DNA of 8,846 bases. Origin: DASZMJ01 sp035551935. Lineage in GTDB: Bacteria > Planctomycetota > Planctomycetia > Isosphaerales > Isosphaeraceae. The notes under the pieces were generated by a model. The model made no database searches and had not been told where the DNA came from. It worked only from the letters and a program-made list of their open reading frames with translations. The translations under genes were made by a program, and so were the position numbers. Of the stretch, positions 6,801 to 8,846 are shown one piece after another (position 1 is the stretch's first letter; each line of letters opens with the position of its first letter). The stretch lies in the NCBI GenBank assembly GCA_035551935.1, contig DASZMJ010000515.1, forward strand, positions 1 through 8,846. Direction: 5' to 3'.

Positions 6801-7977
6801 CGCCGGGCTGGTCCAGGGATCGAACACGGTGGCCGTCCGCGCCTTCGACGCGACCGGACATCGCGGCGCCGGCGCCTCGATCCATTTCACCTTCGACAAC
6901 GTCGTTCCGCACCCCGCCCCGCCGACGCTCGCCCCCGGCAATGACAGCGGCCTCTCCGCCAACGATAACGTCACCAACGTGACATCGCCGACGTTCCTCG
7001 TTTCCGGGTCGAGCGGGGACTACTTCACCCTCGTCCGCGACGGCCTCGCCGTGGCGATGCGCCAGGGGCCCGGCCCCCTGAGCGAGCCGTCGACCTTGCC
7101 CGACGGGACCCACGCCTACAACGTCATCGAGGCCGACCCCGCCGGCAACACCGGCACCTCGTCGCCGACCTTCGTGACCATCCAGACTCGGCCCCCCGCG
7201 GCCGTCGGCTCGTTGACGGTGACGCCCGACGGCCACATCGTCTTTCAAGGAGTCGCCGGCACCGTCGGCTACGAGTACCAGGCTACTCCCAGCGGGCCCG
7301 AGGTGCCGATCGGCGTCGTGACTTCCTTCATCCCCTCGAACATCCCCGCCGCGCTCGACACGATCGCCGTGCGGGCGATCGACGCCGCCGGCAACGTCGG
7401 GCCCGCGGCCACAGTCGCCTATGACAATCGCACGTTTCAGCCGAGCGGCGTCTGGCTCGGCCAGGACGGCCACGACCTCGTCGGCCCCTACCCCGTCGCC
7501 GTCCCCGACGGCTCCCAGGACGTCCACGTCGCGCTGTCGGGCCTGAATCCCTATCGAACGATCACGTATCTCGAAGTCGATGGCCTCGGCGGCGGCCAGT
7601 GGACGTACAACGGCCCCTGGGGACCGTGGAAGGCCGCGCTGGTCCGTGCCCCCGGCGCGACGACCGCCGACCTGTACTTCCAGCCCTCCCAGGCCGAGAC
7701 CGGCCGGCCGTACTCGATCACCCTCCGATACGACGACGGCACCACCGCCAGCTTCTGGGTCCAGGGCGGCACCGCCCTCCCCCATCTCGCCGACGTCCCC
7801 ACGTCGCCCCGCCCCACCGCCCTGACCCTCGGCGTCCCCCACCCCGCCGGCACCGTCGCCACCCGCCACGCCCGGTTCCATCGAGCCAATGCGACCCACC
7901 CCGCACACCCCTCGCGGGCCCATGTCGCCCAGGCCCGGGCCGAGCACGTCGCGAATCATCCGAGGGCGCGGCGTTGA
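3859..7977 (+). CDS. Large extracellular multidomain protein: WxGQDG repeats, right-handed beta-helix, Ig-like modules
   Basis: 1372 residues. A basic N-terminus runs into DRLETRQVLS (14-23), resembling the LEPR-xLL motif at the start of large exported planctomycete proteins. Three copies of a domain of about 115 residues follow (27-142, 151-266, 283-395), opening W-x-G-Q-D-G-H-D-L and P-D-G-x-Q-D-x-H-x-A-L. Residues about 405-850 look like a right-handed parallel beta-helix: GTVHLAPGTYTL opening, then recurring GNTLDGG, KNNVAV, QNNTIDT, GNTIT and GNTIAW turns. An insert at about 649-734 (GDVVAILSGPDAGRWFRIAQ) interrupts it. Three Ig-like modules span about 925-1190, a fourth copy of the first domain spans 1196-1310, and a His/Ala/Arg-rich tail ends the protein. 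Beta-helices of this type bind or cleave polysaccharide or serve as adhesins; no catalytic residues can be assigned, so binding or structure is as likely as enzyme activity. The gene is uninterrupted and is transcribed divergently from the TPR gene. Confidence 0.88.
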   Translation: MKRTGKRPVRPTVDRLETRQVLSGPPSGTWIGQDGHDLVGSSSTAGPDGVQDIHVALSGLPAGNPVAFADIQGLGGGEWQFHGQPGGPWAAALVQGQGATTADLYFDPTQVENGRPFSIQLTYADGTTSSLWVQGGTADPNLRMPDASLAAKWLGQDGHDLTGPGASVGPDGLQDVHLALTGLAANVPITAATIVGPGGETWAFGLNPTGDPDAELVRSASDPTRGDFYFSPKTNLAGGSLSLTITYADGHTDSATLTAGATDPSLAMPAPAPLPIAWNGVTAQWSGQDGAGSSTPGLAHVAVSGLPAGRSIVAAALTDGVAGSWSFANVNAATGSFIPDPNAAPLTVAQGGGSANLSFAPVRSEAGTTLTLRLLLDDGTTVATQFAGGAADPGLVAPLPESTSIVAHPGDDLNALANQYGTVHLAPGTYTLTQALVLNSPVTISADPGTTLLFSQPQGAAPWSAAIKINAGHTTLEGFTVRFSGPVNWASNVSYGPAVIGTTDNLDAGPNLAKPAITIADLDLQGPPVPAGSSVEAPRLMRLVTATSGIVTGNTLDGGTTEFIGGPWQITKNRYIGTPSGTFTYAIFAGHQTHDLVLSDNSAQPAAGSGKAWRFLVLTDSGVGDVVKNNVAVGVGPQDTDTTSANAAEVVLTEAYQIHFEGTPSAISADGRVLQINNAQGTPARAGDVVAILSGPDAGRWFRIAQAIGPDAFLMADPLPRGSYAISISTGFVNETYQNNTIDTRGSSVAADMVLLGNQFGTRVVGNQLLGGNQALLLSATPTEQPVLWGWSHSPAFGAVVSGNTITDAITAITLNVRHDVSTIKSDAGRVYLTAAVVGNTIAWSPSFLAARAKATGTTADPTAITIGDPGALDPRELVAGLSRNELAVPAGDVPGPALLVNDGLVNGQTLVAQSLSLPTVPPAAPAALALVNDTGISATDGITSDARLRFAPVSGAVGYEYSVNGSTSYVPLAASTTFLPAGLVQGSNTVAVRAFDATGHRGAGASIHFTFDNVVPHPAPPTLAPGNDSGLSANDNVTNVTSPTFLVSGSSGDYFTLVRDGLAVAMRQGPGPLSEPSTLPDGTHAYNVIEADPAGNTGTSSPTFVTIQTRPPAAVGSLTVTPDGHIVFQGVAGTVGYEYQATPSGPEVPIGVVTSFIPSNIPAALDTIAVRAIDAAGNVGPAATVAYDNRTFQPSGVWLGQDGHDLVGPYPVAVPDGSQDVHVALSGLNPYRTITYLEVDGLGGGQWTYNGPWGPWKAALVRAPGATTADLYFQPSQAETGRPYSITLRYDDGTTASFWVQGGTALPHLADVPTSPRPTALTLGVPHPAGTVATRHARFHRANATHPAHPSRAHVAQARAEHVANHPRARR
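3937..4284 (+). repeat. WxGQDG domain copy 1
   Basis: Residues 27-142 of the large protein. Landmarks: WIGQDGHDLVG, PDGVQDIHVALSGL, GLGGGEW, ATTADLYF, GRPFSIQLTYADGTT and WVQGGTADPNL. By hand alignment it is about 60% identical to copy 4. The family is not one I can name; the all-beta pattern and Asp/Gly-rich loops would fit a carbohydrate- or calcium-binding beta-sandwich (inference). Confidence 0.8.
4309..4656 (+). repeat. WxGQDG domain copy 2
   Basis: Residues 151-266. It keeps WLGQDGHDLTG, PDGLQDVHLALTGL, DFYFSP, ITYADGHTDS and ATDPSL, but differs from copy 1 in the middle (GETWAFGLNPTGDPDAELV replaces the GGGEW/PW section). It is a divergent member with the opening motif intact. Confidence 0.75.
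4705..5043 (+). repeat. WxGQDG domain copy 3 (degenerate)
   Basis: Residues 283-395. QWSGQDG is kept, but the following His-Asp and the P-D-G-x-Q-D loop are replaced by AGSSTPGLAHVAVSGL. The end (LRLLLDDGTTVATQF, GGAADPGL) still aligns with the other copies. The loss of acidic loop residues suggests this copy is structural rather than ligand-binding. Confidence 0.65.
5071..6390 (+). other. Right-handed parallel beta-helix coding region
   Basis: Residues about 405-844 of the large protein. The opening (DDLNALANQYGTVHLAPGTY, then TISADPGTTLLF) is the usual N-terminal cap and first rung of pectate-lyase-like helices. Later rungs carry Asn-rich turns (GNTLDGG, KNRYIG, DNSAQP, KNNVAV, NNTIDT, GNQFGT, GNQLLGG, GNTITD, GNTIAW). 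The segment 5803-6060 interrupts the rung pattern. The boundaries are estimates from sequence pattern. Confidence 0.7.
5803..6060 (+). other. Insert domain within the beta-helix
   Basis: Residues about 649-734, between KNNVAVG and ETYQNNTIDT rungs. It reads as a small compact beta module: VVLTEAYQIHFEG, DGRVLQINN, GDVVAILSGPDAGRWFRIAQ, AFLMADPLPRGSYAISI. The Gly-Asp-x-Val ... Gly-x-x-Ala-Gly-x-x-x-x-Ile pattern looks like a small barrel or SH3-like side domain projecting from the helix. The function is unknown. Confidence 0.5.
6718..6900 (+). repeat. Ig-like VGYEY module, first copy
   Basis: Residues 954-1014: VGYEYSVNGS, VPLAAST, TVAVRAFDATGHRG, ending FDN. It is preceded by NDTGISATDGIT, a linker typical of bacterial Ig-like adhesin repeats. 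It pairs with the module at 7252-7428. Confidence 0.6.
6901..7197 (+). other. Ig-like module between the two VGYEY modules
   Basis: Residues about 1015-1113. It starts PAPPTLAPGNDSGLSANDNV and goes on through SPTFLVSGSSGDYFTLVRDG, PDGTHAYNVIEADPAGNTG and SPTFVTI. This is the usual pattern of Bap-type bacterial Ig-like repeats (D-S-G-x-S-x-N-D-x-V-T opener, A-x-D-x-A-G-N close). The likely role is as a spacer or adhesive stalk. Confidence 0.6.
7252..7428 (+). repeat. Ig-like VGYEY module, second copy
   Basis: Residues 1132-1190: VGYEYQATPSG, EVPIGVVTSFIP, TIAVRAIDAAGNVGPAATV, ending YDN. It is clearly related to the module at 6718-6900 and leads directly into the fourth WxGQDG domain. Confidence 0.6.
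7444..7788 (+). repeat. WxGQDG domain copy 4
   Basis: Residues 1196-1310. VWLGQDGHDLVG, PDGSQDVHVALSGL, GLGGGQW, GATTADLYFQPSQAETGRP, DGTTAS and WVQGGTA closely match copy 1, far better than copies 2 and 3 do, even though about 1050 residues separate copies 1 and 4. Confidence 0.8.
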
Positions 7978-8152
7978 GGTCGCCGGAGGGCTACGGCACG
8001 AGCAGGAACCGGAATGGCAGCCCCCGTGCGACCGCCGATTCGAGGACGGTGTGGCGTCTCGCCCTCGGACCGGTCGCGGACATCGGCCCAGACCGACGCC
8101 CCCATCGCCGAGTCCCTCACGCCACGTCAGGGTCATCCGAAAGCGACGGCCG
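7978..8152. other. Convergent intergenic gap
   Basis: 175 bp between the stops of two convergent genes. I see no clear hairpin with a T-run on either strand; only short GC palindromes occur, such as GACGGCCGTC at 8145-8154, which overlaps the stop of the minus-strand gene. No gene is supported here. Confidence 0.5.
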
Positions 8153-8734
8153 TCACTCGAACTCGTCGCCCACTGGGCCCATCGTGGTCGATGACTTGAT
8201 CCGAAAGTCACGCCAGAGCTGCCAGCAGAACCAGGGGACGAGCACGGCCATCCAGACCAACCCACCCCAGTCGATCCAGTAGCGCCCGACCCAGAAGCCG
8301 CCGAGCTGCGGCCAGCCGTACAGCGAGGCGACGTTGTCGTATCCCACATACGCGTAGTACGGGCCGCTGAGGGCACACCACGCGAGCACCGTCAGCACGC
8401 TGGGCGTGACGGACCTGGGCAGCTTGTACAAGGTCTCGAGCCAACTGAGGGGGCGGCCATAAATGAACGAGGTGACCAGCTCGCGCACCGAGTCCACACG
8501 CTCGGGGTAGTAACGCCGACGGCGCACCAGGAAGGCCCTGAGGCCGACGGCGGCGACCAGACAGAGCGTCGCCTTGCAGGCGATGACCAACGGCCAGTTC
8601 AACCGCAGGCCATAAGGCCGGAGGGTGAGATAGATGGGATTGCCCTCGTGCTCGAACTGCGGCTGGGCGATCCGGGTGCCGATCAGGTCGAGCGCGTGGC
8701 CCGCGACTAAGCAGGTCCGCAGTAGTTTTTTCAC
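8153..8734 (-). CDS. Small multi-pass membrane protein, unknown function
   Basis: 193 residues. Hydrophobic segments: about 4-19 (LLRTCLVAGHALDLIG, short), 47-68 (WPLVIACKATLCLVAAVGLRAF), 109-131 (VTPSVLTVLAWCALSGPYYAYVG) and 156-174 (WGGLVWMAVLVPWFCWQLW). A basic RRRR patch follows the second segment, so that end is probably cytoplasmic. Asp16 and Thr20 in the first segment, the E-G-N-P at 30-33 and Lys54 inside the second segment recall the layout of small DUF5658-like membrane proteins, but the match is weak and this one is longer. The start is GTG at 8734, chosen because it overlaps the upstream stop as GTGA; there is no strong Shine-Dalgarno at a normal distance, which fits translational coupling. 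It is rich in Trp, Tyr and Gly in the C-terminal half. I do not recognise the function. Confidence 0.75.
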   Translation of the reverse strand: MKKLLRTCLVAGHALDLIGTRIAQPQFEHEGNPIYLTLRPYGLRLNWPLVIACKATLCLVAAVGLRAFLVRRRRYYPERVDSVRELVTSFIYGRPLSWLETLYKLPRSVTPSVLTVLAWCALSGPYYAYVGYDNVASLYGWPQLGGFWVGRYWIDWGGLVWMAVLVPWFCWQLWRDFRIKSSTTMGPVGDEFE

Positions 8735-8846
8735 AGGACTGATCTCAGCCAGAATTCCTCCGAGAGGACACCGGCCTTCGTCAGCGCCTCGTGCGACGTC
8801 AGGCCCCCGAGGTAGCCGACGAACCGATCCACATGGTCATCGATCG
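8731..8846 (-). CDS. C-terminal end of an unidentified upstream gene (partial)
   Basis: The last 37 codons and TGA stop (8733-8731) of a gene entering from the right edge. The visible peptide includes DDHVDRFVGYLGGLTSHEAL and ends SEEFWLRSVL. It is too short to place in a family. Codon choice is GC-rich like its neighbours and the frame is open to the edge, while the other two frames on this strand hit stops early. The stop overlaps the start of the membrane-protein gene by GTGA, so the two are almost surely in one operon. Confidence 0.6.
   Translation of the reverse strand, partial: IDDHVDRFVGYLGGLTSHEALTKAGVLSEEFWLRSVL

Noticed and set aside
8145..8154. GACGGCCGTC palindrome as a terminator
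   Set aside because: There is no loop and no T-run; short palindromes are expected in GC-rich DNA.
7889..8194. 101-codon open frame in and beyond the end of the beta-helix gene
   Set aside because: It starts inside the large gene in another frame, is Pro/Arg/Ser-rich and has no ribosome site.
6502..8376. 624-codon open frame on the minus strand
   Set aside because: It runs antisense to the end of the beta-helix gene and through the convergent gap into another gene in a wrong frame; Gly/Arg/Val-rich with no recognisable domain.
1..8846. CRISPR array, tRNA, rRNA, insertion sequence or defence system
   Set aside because: No short regularly spaced direct repeats, cloverleaf, rRNA-like block, transposase motif or terminal inverted repeats were seen; the repeats present are protein-domain repeats.

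Overview
The window is very GC-rich DNA, with a GTG start and GC-rich codon choice. It encodes an N-terminal sorting-like motif of the LEPR-xLL kind, a TPR protein with an SH3-like N-terminus, and a sugar dehydrogenase that leads into a cytochrome-type module. Together these suggest a planctomycete, probably near the Isosphaeraceae. That assignment is inferred from gene style; no rRNA or other marker is present. I see no mobile element, CRISPR array, tRNA or rRNA.

Layout. (1) 1-1640, minus: a PQQ-type glucose/sorbosone dehydrogenase followed by a chitobiase C-terminal-like domain and the start of a module typical of SO2930-family diheme cytochromes; it runs off the left edge. (2) 1702-3438, minus: a secreted or periplasmic TPR protein with about ten canonical repeats, 61 bp upstream of gene 1 and in the same direction, so probably co-transcribed. 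(3) 3439-3858: a 420-bp divergent intergenic region with a strong GC hairpin. (4) 3859-7977, plus: a 1372-residue extracellular protein. It has three copies of a W-x-G-Q-D-G domain, a right-handed beta-helix interrupted by an 86-residue insert, three Ig-like modules, a fourth copy of the first domain and a basic His/Ala/Arg-rich tail. (5) 7978-8152: a short convergent gap. (6) 8153-8734, minus: a small multi-pass membrane protein whose GTG start overlaps (GTGA) the stop of (7), the last 37 codons of a gene entering from the right edge.

The dehydrogenase and TPR genes look like a small exported oxidation unit, with electrons probably leaving through the cytochrome part. The large beta-helix protein looks like a surface or secreted carbohydrate-binding or adhesive protein. 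Nothing shows a functional link between the two units beyond their shared divergent promoter region. The most unusual item is the large protein, in which near-identical copies of an unrecognised domain bracket the beta-helix and Ig-like core.
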